Shown piece by piece: positions 45,561 through 55,369 of a DNA stretch of 64,000 nt; the first letter of the stretch is position 1, and each line of letters opens with the position of its first letter. The stretch lies in the NCBI GenBank assembly GCA_016648135.1, contig JADDOH010024895.1, forward strand, positions 1-64,000, in the 5' to 3' direction. Below the pieces are notes generated by a model. It was given only the letters and a program-made list of their open reading frames with translations, had not been told where the DNA came from and did no database searches. Source of the DNA: Agrypnia vestita (Eukaryota > Arthropoda > Insecta > Trichoptera > Phryganeidae). A program made the translations under genes and the position numbers.

Positions 45561-45688
45561 GTACATTATTAATGGCAAAGACGAGAGATGTTGTGTTACG
45601 TGCAAAATATTTACTGATAAAAATGATAAATAATCCGGCGTTACCTGAAAGCCGTCATATCGAATGAGAATATTAAGCTTTAAAACAT

Positions 45689-46371
45689 AAAAGACTTCAT
45701 ATCCAAGCTTTGATCTTCAATAATATCGCGTGCCAAAACGTAAAAGAACATTTTCATAGTTATTTTATTAATTTATATATAATGTACAATGTACCTAATT
45801 GAAAAAAAATTATGTGCGTGTACTTATGTATGTAGGTACGCACGTTATACTTGTTTGGCACGCATAAAAAAGCAGCGCATCAATTCTCACATCACAACTA
45901 CCAAATACAACGAAATACAGAACTATTTGAACATAAAGAAGCGCGAAACGAACCAGCCGCGAGAACGTATAACTAAAGAGATGACTTATTGATTTGGCAT
46001 TTACTTTGTGGAATGACATGTTCGACGGAACGACATGACAAAAGACTTCATATCCAAGCTTTGATCTTCAATAATATCGCGTGCCAAAACGTAAAAGAAC
46101 ATTTTCATAGTTATTTTATTAATTTATATATAATGTACAATGTACCTAATTGAAAAAAAATTATGTGCGTGTACTTATGTATGTAGGTACGCACGTTATA
46201 CTTGTTTGGCACGCATAAAAAAGCAGCGCATCAATTCTCACATCACAACTACCAAATACAACGAAATACAGAACTATTTGAACATAAAGAAGCGCGAAAC
46301 GAACCAGCCGCGAGAACGTATAACTAAAGAAATGACTTATTGATTTGGCATTTACTTTGTGGAATGACATG
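45689..46371. repeat. Recent 332-bp tandem duplication with 19-bp spacer
   Basis: Copies 45689-46020 and 46040-46371 are at a constant offset of 351 bp with no indel and one difference that I found (AAAGAGATG against AAAGAAATG). The 19-bp spacer ends in GGAACGACATGAC, an echo of the repeat's own end GGAATGACATG. Both copies carry the same 67-codon frame, which has no family signature. It is either a real recent duplication or an assembly artefact. Confidence 0.95.
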
Positions 46372-46373
46372 AT

Positions 46374-46559
46374 AATTTGTAGATAAATAAAATACTTGTT
46401 AATATTTTCGAGAGTCATAGATGCTCTCATCTACAGGTGAGAATATAAACAGTTTATATTCTCACCTGTAGATGAGAGCATCTATGGCTCTCGAAACTAG
46501 TCGTGTATAAATTGAACTCAAAAGTGGTCTTACACAAGTATTTCATTTATCTATAAATT
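46374..46559. mobile_element. Foldback MITE with long central palindrome
   Basis: The outer ends AATTTGTAGATAAATAAAAT and, in complement, AATTTATAGATAAATGAAAT form terminal repeats (about 27 bp, continuing ACTTGT). The centre is a near-perfect palindrome: arms 46406-46450 and 46452-46496 with one mismatch (GTCATAG against GCCATAG). No coding capacity. Confidence 0.8.
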
Positions 46560-46824
46560 AAAGAGATGGCCGCAGATTACAGATCCCTGTTATGTCGGCA
46601 AAGAGTCGGACGTCACTCAGCATAGCGCAGCGGCGACATACAATTCGGAGGATTTCACCACATGGTGGTATAAAGTTAAAAACAAATTTGTGCGAAAACT
46701 TCCATGAGCTTAATACGCACGCATTTCGTCGCAAAATAATATTTCACCATAAACGCGCGTAAAGAAGTATAATAACAAAAATTCTTTAACATTCAGAACA
46801 CTAATTAATTATTAAGGTAGATTG

Positions 46825-46900
46825 TATAGAAATAAAAAAATATTTCTATACAGATTGTATAGAAATAATTTTTAAGGTAGATTGTATATAAATCAGTGCA
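46825..46900. repeat. Short direct and inverted repeats of TAGATTGTATAGAAATA
   Basis: AGATTGTATAGAAATA occurs at 46819-46834 and 46853-46868, with an inverted TATTTCTATACA between them and a partial third copy (GGTAGATTGTATATAAAT) at 46875-46892. Confidence 0.7.
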
Positions 46901-47037
46901 ATTTACCTACTTCGATCCTGACTAGAAGACTTCAAAACCACACTACATTAAAAAGTCTATCGATATATCTCCGATCTACACATATAACCGCGTATATTGA
47001 ATTTTGTGGACACGATAACTCCCATAGATTTAATCAA

Positions 47038-47240
47038 AATAGCTTGTTTATCCTGTGGTTAAGACTGTAGTTAAGTTGTGTTGCCTAATGATCCAGTGGT
47101 CGCAGATTCGAGCATCATTTCAGACCAGAAAATTAATATTTTTTCACAGCACAGCCATTTATCTTTATTTAAAAATATAAATAACATTGATGTGACATTT
47201 ACTCCGTGTATGCATCTCTCTTTTTTTATTTTAATAACTT
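47038..47240 (+). mobile_element. tRNA-derived SINE, family 1 (diverged)
   Basis: CTGTGGTTAAGACTGTAGTT, GATCCAGTGGTCGCAGATTCGAGC (B box weakened), TTTCAGACCAGAAAATTA, ACATTGATGTGACATTTACT, CCGTGTATGCATCTCTC and a T-rich tail. Order matches the family. Confidence 0.7.
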
Positions 47241-47339
47241 TTATTTTTATTTGTGATGGCTGTTTCAAAGAAGCGTTGAAGTTTGTGTTTCGGAGATTAC
47301 ACGAAGAAATTGGAATAGAAACGTATAGTTAAAAAAACA

Positions 47340-47545
47340 GACGTAGATGATATCGTTTCAAATCCTAAGAGAATTACAAGGGCAGGCTGCATTGTTCGGA
47401 AGACAGACAATCGTTGACGAGTCCAATTCTACTCGAGGGAATCAATACGCCCTTAAAACCATTGCCTTATCAAGCTGTGGACGTACGAATAAAAATAGAA
47501 ATAAATGTGGGAGACAGTCGGAAAGACTTTCATCCAGCAATGTAT
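47340..47545. other. Complex block; candidate conserved element
   Basis: Non-repetitive (GGCAGGCTGCATTGTTCGGA, CAAGCTGTGGACGTACGAAT) with a 66-codon frame lacking any domain. Confidence 0.25.
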
Positions 47546-47559
47546 AGAAAATTTTTGAT

Positions 47560-48370
47560 CATGAAAATAATGGTGATTATCTAAAAGTACAAAAAGAATT
47601 TTTTAGAAAGGTTTAACTAATTTTCTTAAATTTTCGAAGACTCTGGGTGGCTTACGAATGATATAAAAAATATTAAAATTCATTTCACTCCTCATTAGGA
47701 CATCCCTTGTCCCCTACCCTTTATTTATTAAGGCTGAGTTATTTTTTAATAGGATACTAGATCCCCTATCGTAGACCCAAGTTAACTTTTCCATTCACAA
47801 CGCATCACTTTCATAAAGTTGGGCGATTTCATTTTCAGTGTACCTTCCTCTATAAATTTAATTTCCAATAGAATACGCAGAAATAATATGAAAAAACCTT
47901 CAGTAAACCAGACGTGGCCACAAAAATATTCTATTTTTACGTATTTTTCGCGTATACCAAACATATTTTGCAGATTTTTTACTTATACGTACATATTTTA
48001 TTTTTTATTATTTATCTATTTATTTTCTTTACATTTTTGTAATATTTCTAATCCCACACAACGTCTAAAAAGGTGTTGTCTGGAGGTTCAATTTTCACAA
48101 TTTAATGTTACACTGTTACTAAATATTATTTATTTTATAAACAGAAGAGATAAAAACAAAATCATTTTTAGGTAAAAAAGCAAAAAAAATTACATAGTTA
48201 AAAATTTTAAGAAAAGTGAGAAAAAAAAAATTTTATGTAGGTTTATATAAATAATAATATACATCACTAATTATTCATTGACTATCGTCGCATATATCAT
48301 AAAACTGAAGAAAACGAACGCAGAATGTATTTTAATCCAATGCATATAATAGCCCCGTAATACCGCGCAT
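47560..48370. other. AT-rich, nothing recognised
   Basis: The 118-codon plus frame at 47819-48175 is dominated by F, Y, I and N. It lacks domain signature and is not supported as a gene. Confidence 0.45.
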
Positions 48371-48374
48371 AATA

Positions 48375-49624
48375 TTAGGTCCTTACATATGAAATTGGGG
48401 TTTAGTATGGGAGGAACATAAAGCCGATTTTTTTTATTATAATATATTTATTTAATCAAAGTATGTACCATTGCTATCTATGCACTTTTGCCATCTCATA
48501 GGTAGTTCATCGATCCCTTTACTAAAAAAACCATTCGGACGGGAATCAATAAAATCTTTGAAGGCGGTTTGGACTGCCCCATCGGAGTTGAATTTTTTCC
48601 TTTGCAAGAAGTTATCCAAATTTCGAAAAAAATGGTAATCTGTTCGGGCAAGGTCCGGAGAGTACGGTGGATGTCTTAGACATTCCAATTGAAGCTCCTC
48701 TAATTTGGTAGCCGTCTGTTGCGCAGTGTGTGGTCTAGCGTTATCATGAAGCAGCAGTGGCCTAGAGCGATTAACCAGCCTCGGTTGTTTAGCAGCTAGC
48801 TTTTCCATCATGGTTTGCAGTTGCTGATAATAGACATCTGCCGTAATCGTCTGGCTAGATTTAAGAAAGCTGTAGTGAACGACACCAGCACTAGTCCACC
48901 AAACGCTTACAAGTAGCTTTTTTGGAGTCAATTTTCGCTTGGGGCATGGTTTGGCTGGTTCGGCAGGGTTCAGCCATTGCGATGAGCGCTTCCGATTATC
49001 GTACAGGATCCACTTTTCATCACAGGTAATGATTCGATTTAAAATCCCTTCATTATTGTGCCGGTTGAGTAATGCAATGCAGCAGTCAACGCGCGTTTGT
49101 TGATTTGCTTCACTCAATTCGTGAGGTACCCACCTTTCAAGCTTTTTCACCTTACCAATTTGCTTCAAGTGGATTAAAACAGTTTTATCACTAACACCGC
49201 AGCCTGCAGCTAACTCGGATGTGGTTTGCGATGGATCCGCTTCTACAATAGCCTTCAATTCTTCATTATCAACTTTGGTCTCCGGCCGTCCACGGGGCTT
49301 GTTCTGCAGGTCGAAATTTCCAGAACGAAAACGTTGGAACCAAAAACGCACTGTGTTTTCTTTTGCGGCACCGTCGCCATACACATCATTAATCCTTCGA
49401 GCCGTTTCTGCAGCACTGGTGCCACGGTGGAACTCGTACTCGTAAATAAGGCGATATTTCAATTTTTTCATTTTGTAAACTGAGTGACGCAAAGAAAAAA
49501 ACAATTGAGGAAAAACAAATGAATTAAAATTTTCAAAACACAAATACATGAGTAAATAGCTGTATAAATTTGGATTTGGAATTCCTAACCAAAGAGAAGA
49601 TATTTGAGATCAAATTTGCCCTAA
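48375..49624 (-). mobile_element. mariner DNA transposon, copy 3 (5' terminal repeat deleted)
   Basis: The 3' end TTAGGTCCTTACATATGAAA starts at 48375 after TA (48373-48374). At the other side the sequence runs CAAATTTGCC directly into CTAATA, so only the last bases CCTAA remain before TA at 49625-49626. Compared with copy 1, about 34 bp covering nearly all of the outer repeat are gone, with a CC microhomology at the join. The element should be immobile even if its transposase is made. Confidence 0.95.
48452..49471 (-). CDS. mariner transposase, intact open reading frame
   Basis: 339 codons from ATG at 49469-49471 (MKKLKYRLIYEYEF), the start shared with copies 1 and 2; the frame stays open upstream to 49549, probably by chance. 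Enzymes of this family bind the terminal repeats and cut and paste the element at TA sites. In order: two helix-turn-helix regions (about residues 1-110), GRPETK linker (61-66), WVPHEL (114-119), and catalytic aspartates D151 (TCDEKW), D243 (LHDNARPH) and D278 (TDYHFF), a DD34D spacing. Length is near the usual 345. One oddity: the third motif reads YSPDLARTD, where copy 2 has the canonical YSPDLAPTD, so activity may be impaired. No frameshift or stop. Confidence 0.95.
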   Translation of the reverse strand: MKKLKYRLIYEYEFHRGTSAAETARRINDVYGDGAAKENTVRFWFQRFRSGNFDLQNKPRGRPETKVDNEELKAIVEADPSQTTSELAAGCGVSDKTVLIHLKQIGKVKKLERWVPHELSEANQQTRVDCCIALLNRHNNEGILNRIITCDEKWILYDNRKRSSQWLNPAEPAKPCPKRKLTPKKLLVSVWWTSAGVVHYSFLKSSQTITADVYYQQLQTMMEKLAAKQPRLVNRSRPLLLHDNARPHTAQQTATKLEELQLECLRHPPYSPDLARTDYHFFRNLDNFLQRKKFNSDGAVQTAFKDFIDSRPNGFFSKGIDELPMRWQKCIDSNGTYFD

Positions 49625-49626
49625 TA

Positions 49627-50635
49627 TATATTTTTTTAAATTCGAATCGAGAACAATTTTTAACCTATAGGTACGTACGATAGCTAATCTAATCGTTTTT
49701 AAAATAAGTATGATTTAAAAATTGTTTTTAAATAAAATAGTCACCTATATTTTAAGTATTTAATGAAAATTAAAACTAACAAGTGCACGTGAAAAAAATG
49801 AGTTTGTATGTATCCAAAAACTTTAATCTTAGTTTGCCAAAAACCTAATTTTCTTAGCCACTTTTTCCAGAATGCTCAAGAGTAGTCCAATTTACAAAGA
49901 AATTGATTAACAATAATAATGTAGTCATTTTAGCTAGGAAGTTTAACAATCAACGTAGGCAGATCAAGAGAATAGAATAAATAAGGCAACAATTTAACAA
50001 TCTTTTGTAGATGCATAGCCAATCTAGGTTTCATAGATACATAGCTGATGTAGGTTATTTAGAATCTTAACAATATTTATTAGCTATTTGATAATTATCC
50101 TCTTTACACACTAGGATAGGAAGATAGTGTAATATGCCACGCCCTTTTATTCTGGCAAATGCTTCGTTCACTTCACGCATTTTGATAGGAAACGTTTGTC
50201 GCTTCTTTAAAACTTTTATCACCAAACGTCCAGCAGCCGGTTTACTCAATCTGGCCAGGTCTTTTGCGGCCGTCTTCTATTTCTGCTGCCTCTTACTTTC
50301 AACACCATTCATTAAGTTTTATGTACTATCCGGTCTCCAGTAACAACGTGAAATAAATATTCGTACATAATATACAAGGTAGAAAAATGAAAGACATTTG
50401 AATTCACCGAAATTACGGCAAAAACATGTTAAAATCAGTTCACGTTTGACGTTCACGAAGAATTTTGTTTTCTGATATTCCTACGAAGATAAGAAAAAAA
50501 CGGCATTTAGGGCGACATTCAAAAACATTAATTCTGAAATATACAACGCACAAAATAAACATTGTCGACCTGAATTAATATTTATTTCAACCCTCGGCTG
50601 TTTATATTTCCATTCTGCCTTACATTGTCATTATC
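49627..50635. other. AT-rich with a GC-richer patch at 50130-50340
   Basis: The patch is open on both strands (69 codons plus, 60 minus) without domain signature (GTCCAGCAGCCGGTTTACTC, GGTCTTTTGCGGCCGTCTTC). Nothing else. Confidence 0.35.
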
Positions 50636-50770
50636 GACTAGCGAAATATTTTTTCCTTACCTGAGGGGACCACCCCGCCCACCTCCCCCGCCGCCCCATC
50701 GCACCCGCGCAGGTAATGCGGACCTTTCGCCAAGCATTATTGACTCCGAAAGTTTATGAAGAAACATTGC
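50636..50770. other. GC-rich block; candidate conserved element
   Basis: ACCCCGCCCACCTCCCCCGC, then GCACCCGCGCAGGTAATGCG, with abrupt borders. CAGGTAATG could mimic a splice donor. No supported exon. Confidence 0.3.
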
Positions 50771-50974
50771 CCAGAACCTGGGAGGGGAATACAAAACATC
50801 CCACGGTAGATATTCGATATCTGGCCGACATTTTTACCTGATAATTTATATTTAATATTAAATTGAAAATTGTGTAATTACTGAGGTAAATTGATTTTTG
50901 TATATATGATAAACGGGTGACAGAACTACCCGACAGCGAAAGGGGGAGTAAAAGAAGAGAAAGATCTAAATGAG

Positions 50975-51168
50975 AGTAGCCTGTTGGTCTCGTCGTTAGG
51001 ACTCTCGCATCGTTATCCAAAGGTCGTGGATTCGAACCTTACTCCAGACCAGCAAGTTAGTCCTATTTTCTTGACACAAGCGTTTAGCTTAATTTTAAAA
51101 TAGTAAGAATTTTGATATGACATGTATTCCGTGTTTGCTTTTTATCTTTACTTAAAAATTAATTTTAC
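50975..51168 (+). mobile_element. tRNA-derived SINE, family 1 (reference copy)
   Basis: Best tRNA-like head: GTTGGTCTCGTCGTTAGGAC (A-box region) and GTGGATTCGAACCTTACTCC (B box), about 45 bp apart, as expected of an internal RNA polymerase III promoter. Body: CAGACCAGCAAGTTAGTCCT, ACACAAGCGTTTAGCTTAAT, TTTGATATGACATGTATTCC. Confidence 0.9.
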
Positions 51169-51444
51169 ATTTTATTAATAAAAAAATTATCCTTATATAA
51201 ATTTTATTAATAAAAAATTATTAGAATAATGTAAACTTGTTCATTTTAAAAAATCAAAGTGTGGATCCAGAACGTACATCCTGAAATTATTTCAATACCT
51301 AAATACATAAATCAAACCTTAAATCATTAAAACCTATTAATGTTCTGATTAACGTTACTTTACATGGTCAAAAACTAAATACAAAAACAATCCATTCAAA
51401 TTCGTATCCCACTGATAATTTAAAAGTCTTATTTTTTATATAAA

Positions 51445-51608
51445 AATAAAATAGAGACGCGAATACGAAATACGTGTCGCATCAATATTCTTACTAATTT
51501 CAAAATGAATTGGACTTATTTGCTGGTGTCCTGGAATGGGGCTCGAATCACCAACCACCCGAACATTAGACGAGCATCATGACTATTGCATCAACAAGCC
51601 ACTCGTTC
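51445..51608 (-). mobile_element. tRNA-derived SINE, family 1
   Basis: Minus orientation: ATAGAGACGCGAATACGAAA, TACGTGTCGCATCAATATTC, GCTGGTGTCCTGGAATGGGG, CTCGAATCACCAACCACC (B box region), ending AACAAGCCACTCG. It is closest to the copy at 62864-63050, with which it shares TGGTGTCCTGGAATGGGGCT. Confidence 0.82.
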
Positions 51609-51614
51609 TTCAAT

Positions 51615-51810
51615 AGCATTTTGCCTTCACCACATCTGAGTCCTATCTTTGTCCGTTCTTCTAAATTTACCGGACCTTCACATCCTGTTCTAGTCCTCTT
51701 GCACAGTTTGGTCTGTCCACTTTGAACCATTCGGGAACTCTAACTTCCTGATCAGTAAGCCTTTGCTGTATCTACATGGTTATGATGTTTGTCGATAGAT
51801 TCTTTAGATA
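51615..51810 (-). mobile_element. Possible LINE reverse transcriptase fragment
   Basis: The minus strand gives, with stops, LTDQEVRVPEWFKVDRPNCARGL, resembling the VRV...PEWF.V.RGVRQGC segment before the palm core of non-LTR reverse transcriptases. The match is short and broken, so the call is tentative. Confidence 0.35.
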
Positions 51811-52007
51811 TAACTAACCCGTCGTAGCCAATTGGACCTACAAGCCAAATTATCGATTTAATAAAATAACTTAACAGAGCATTAGAACATTTCGAGTACA
51901 TTGTATAAAGTCAAAAATATAACTTGTCAAATATAACTTGTTGAATTCTAAATGTTTCTACGTAGTATTAAACCGATACTCTGTATTTACGGATTAAATT
52001 CGATCCA

Positions 52008-52272
52008 TATCGAGGGTATAAAGCCATAGAGCGTTAGTGATATTTTCGAATTTCACAGGAGAGCAAAATAATGGGTTTTTTTAATCTGATTTTGTCAATA
52101 TTTCTTTTATTATTAAACGATTTCCTTACGTGTTTTGGATAAACAAATATGGAAATCGTTTAGTAATAAAAGAAACATTGACACAATCAGATCGACGGAA
52201 TTTTCTTTTAAAGTTCGAAAAAAGTAAAGTTAAAAATAATCACTAACGCACTTTTGGCTTTCCACCCTCGAT
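52008..52272. mobile_element. MITE family C (palindromic, TIR TCGAGGGTATAAAGCC-like)
   Basis: The left end TCGAGGGTATAAAGCCATAG pairs with the right end ending CTTTTGGCTTTCCACCCTCGA. Inner arms also pair (TGTCAATATTTCTTTTATTA with TAATAAAAGAAACATTGACA; AAACGATTTCC with GGAAATCGTTT). A second, decayed copy is at 2545-2815. Confidence 0.8.
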
Positions 52273-52274
52273 AT

Positions 52275-52895
52275 AATTTACTCATCGGATAATTATTCCC
52301 CGAAGAATTTCAACGAAAAAGGCTCTCGTTTTCACGAACATTTGTTGCGGGATGGAAGCTACCTGAAAAATACCAAAAATCTCTTGCACACTTCTTTAAA
52401 TCGTTTAACAGAATATTCTTCAGATCTTTTAGTAAATGAGAAAATTTAATCTGTATGTAAGCATAATTTAGCTTATGTGTACCCCAAATTGAGGCTATGT
52501 ATTTTTAAATTATACATTGAATAGAAATATTCTTAAATATTGAAAGGCAATATAGAAATTGAGAAATCCAAACGAGTATTATTACTGGTGCAAAATTCTG
52601 TATATATTCAGTAAAATCTAAGAGATATTATTACAAAAACCAATAAAACAAAATTCAAATGCCCAATTAATTACTTCAAGTCTTTCAAAAGGAGTAAAAT
52701 TTTCAGATTTGAATTTATAACTCTCATTTTAATTAAAAAAATACATAACTTTCTCACGTGAGTCCATAAACTATGATAACTACGTATTTTCGAAGTTCCA
52801 CATAAATCTAGAATCTACTACAATACTCTCGAAAAAAACATAAAACACTAGAAATATCGACAAACAGGTCGAATATTCACGAAATCAACATTTAC
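52275..52895. other. AT-rich, nothing recognised
   Basis: No supported feature. Confidence 0.45.
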
Positions 52896-52899
52896 GTAT

Positions 52900-53252
52900 A
52901 AAAACGAGAACAAGTGCGTGCGAGAGAGAGTTTCTTTTGACGTTTAACGGAAGTCACGGACAAAGCGGCAACGTCAGCGAATTAAGAATAATTAAGTAGT
53001 GATAAAAATCGAAAGTACTTACCGGCAAGCGAGAAGTTTTCTGGTACGAACCTGAGCAATTCAAGCAACGTGCATCAGTGTATCAGAGACAAGTTATTCA
53101 GGAGTGATTACTTGTGCGAATTACAAAATTTAGTATGAATTTAATTAAGGACGGTGATCCGATTAAATTCGTGTCCCGTAAATTATTTTAATTAATGCAA
53201 TTATAATTAATTTCCAGTACTTCATTTGCCTCCCACAGCTACGATCCAATGA
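52900..53252 (+). repeat. Dispersed repeat shared with 40360-40742 and 5701-5750
   Basis: GTGCATCAGTGTATCAGAGA then CAAGTT, TGTGCGAATTA, GTGTCCCGTAAATT and AATTAATTTCCAGTACTTCA then TTTGCCTCCCACAGC. The last part is shared with the flank of the PLE foldback at 5.7 kb. It is probably the 5' region of a PLE or related retroelement. Confidence 0.5.
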
Positions 53253-53344
53253 ACGCAGAATAAATTTTTCACACTTAAATATTCATTATGTATGTAATTT
53301 ACGATCACAGTAAAAAGTTTCATCCACCCTACACACGAGTATCT

Positions 53345-53615
53345 ACCATATAATTTTAGATTATTTTCTCCAGTCTGTCCCCTCATTACCACGGATCACG
53401 ACCCCCGGGTTATGACCTATTGATGTCCTTGACAAGTCTTCTCCACCTTTCTTTGCAGCCCGAAGTTCGGAGAGTCTTTTTAAAAGGATGGCCAGTACCA
53501 TATTTGCCCACGGAACATCAAGAGGAAGATCATCCTCTTTTTTCATTTTCGAGTTTCTACCTTTTCAGTTTTTTCACAAGTTTTTCCAGGTTACCACCCT
53601 CTCCCAGATAGACTG
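53345..53615 (-). mobile_element. Possible LINE 3' remnant
   Basis: The minus strand contains KERWRRLVKDINR in one frame, and an overlapping 61-codon frame covers 53361-53546. ERWRRLV-DI resembles the DRxRWRxLV end of LINE polyproteins. I am unsure; a unique sequence is possible. Confidence 0.3.
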
Positions 53616-53888
53616 CGGAAAATCTTGTATCTTTCTGTAACTTTTACTGTTCTAACAGTCCATGGGGTATAATTATTCACAACTACATTTCAAAACCATC
53701 AAATTTATTTATTTCACTTGAATTTGATTGCCACGTAGCAGGTGTAAAAATAATATTTTTAGAATTAGTGATACTAATTTAATGCTCATTATTGACTGTG
53801 CACCATCCATGGTAATCAGCAGCTCTAACACATGTTTCATTTTTTTCATTTTTTAACCTCACAATAAAACTCGAATCCCTTACTCGAT

Positions 53889-54018
53889 TGTAAAGATATA
53901 TACATACGTCCTTATACTTATGTAAAGATATATACATACATCCTTATACGTATGTAAAGATATATACATACATCCTTATTGTATTGTAAAGATATATATA
54001 TATATATATACATCCTTG
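53889..54018. repeat. 32-bp minisatellite, four units
   Basis: TGTAAAGATATATACATACG, TCCTTATAC... starts at 53889, 53921, 53953 and 53985, an exact 32-bp period. The fourth unit has an expanded (AT)n core at 53992-54010. Confidence 0.93.
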
Positions 54019-54310
54019 TACGTTTGTTAATTTTTTTCAAAGAGGTAAATATATTTCACACATGTCCATTATAGTATTACGTTTAATATTAACAAGTAAT
54101 ATTTTCATCATTTAAAAATGTATTTGCAATATAACTTTAACTAGGTCCTAAATCTTTTAATAAATAAAAAAACTGTGTATATCTTTTAAACTCATATAAT
54201 AAACATTGTCTTATAGTTAATTAACAGCTGACTTGTCTTTTATCTACTCTTAAAAGTAGTCTTCTGTGAACAAAAGATAAAGAAATATTTCTTCCTTTTA
54301 CGTATTAAAC
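54019..54310. other. AT-rich, nothing recognised
   Basis: No supported feature. Confidence 0.45.
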
Positions 54311-54319
54311 GGCGAAATT

Positions 54320-54745
54320 TATTTTATGGCGGCAACCATTTTAATTAGCGAATACGAAACACAAAATGTAAATTCCACATTATCGCTGACATTTATATTC
54401 CGAAATCCTTCATTAACACATACACACAGGCCGGGAAACGCTACTCCTCAAATCGTAATAGTAAAAAATGTTATAAAAACAAGGGAAGCCCGGTGTCGCG
54501 CTGCTTAATAACGAGGAAAATCTCTCATTAAAAACAAATTTCCCGGGAAACTGAGCGGGAGACGGTAAAACACATTGGGCGAATCCCGGCTAATGTATCG
54601 CGCAGCTGGAGACAGGGTTGCCAACGATAACTTTCCCGTTGTAATAAATAGCCAGACAATCTCATTTCCAAAACATTTGTTTCCCCTTGAGTTGGTAGCA
54701 TTTATTTCTGAAGTCATTTATATAAATAAATGACTTCGATATTAG
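54320..54745. other. Complex block; candidate conserved element, ends in a 12-bp hairpin
   Basis: Non-repetitive, GC-richer sequence (GGGAAGCCCGGTGTCGCGCT, GGGCGAATCCCGGCTAATGT), with GACAGGGTTGCCAAC at 54611-54625 also present at 7123-7137. At 54710-54737 GAAGTCATTTAT and ATAAATGACTTC form a perfect hairpin with loop ATAA. The short frames here have no domain. Confidence 0.35.
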
Positions 54746-55369
54746 AGAAATTTTAAAAAATATGGCTTTATTAGATGTCACGTAGCTAGTAGCAAAAACT
54801 TCTATGGAGTCTTCTTTATTCAATTTTGAATGGAATATATTCTTTTCACTTTGATTTTTCTTCAGTATTTTTCTTTAAAATGTTAGACTTTTATTACTAT
54901 AACTTATATGGAATATATAAAATTCGTTTGTTATAATACAAGTAAAAAAAATGACAATAATCTTACAAAAAATATTGATCAATTATAGGTTTTTGACTTT
55001 ATTATCAAAATTTATCAAAGCAAATGAATTTGATAGTTTGATAGTCTACCTAAGATTAGCTGTTCCAAATTTTATTGAGACTGATCAAAGAATTTATATA
55101 AAGAACAAAAAAGCATACAAACATTAATTTTATATATGTATTATTGTTACTTACATTCATAACTTTTTCTAAAATACCTAGATATTTCTAGACTGTACGT
55201 TTGTTGAGCTAAATTATTTTTTTAAAGGGCTAAATAATAGTCAACCGCCTGTTTCTAAAGTGAATATGATTCCTGCCGTATGAATTTGTGTATTCTTATA
55301 TAATGGATTTTATAATTCTACCTAATGTAGGTACCCATTACGAAGACTATTTATCACATATTTCAAAAG
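54746..55369. other. AT-rich, nothing recognised
   Basis: No supported feature. Confidence 0.45.

Noticed and set aside
45789..46430. Identical 67-codon frames repeated twice, with 69- and 89-codon minus-strand partners
   Set aside because: Identity reflects the recent 332-bp duplication of the DNA, not protein conservation; no domain or coding composition.
47819..48175. 118-codon plus-strand open frame
   Set aside because: AT-driven composition (F, Y, I, N), no domain, no codon-like base composition; expected by chance in AT-rich DNA with few stops in one register.
53889..54018. Regularly spaced repeats reminiscent of a CRISPR array
   Set aside because: Units are contiguous with no unique spacers and lie in a eukaryotic context; it is a minisatellite.
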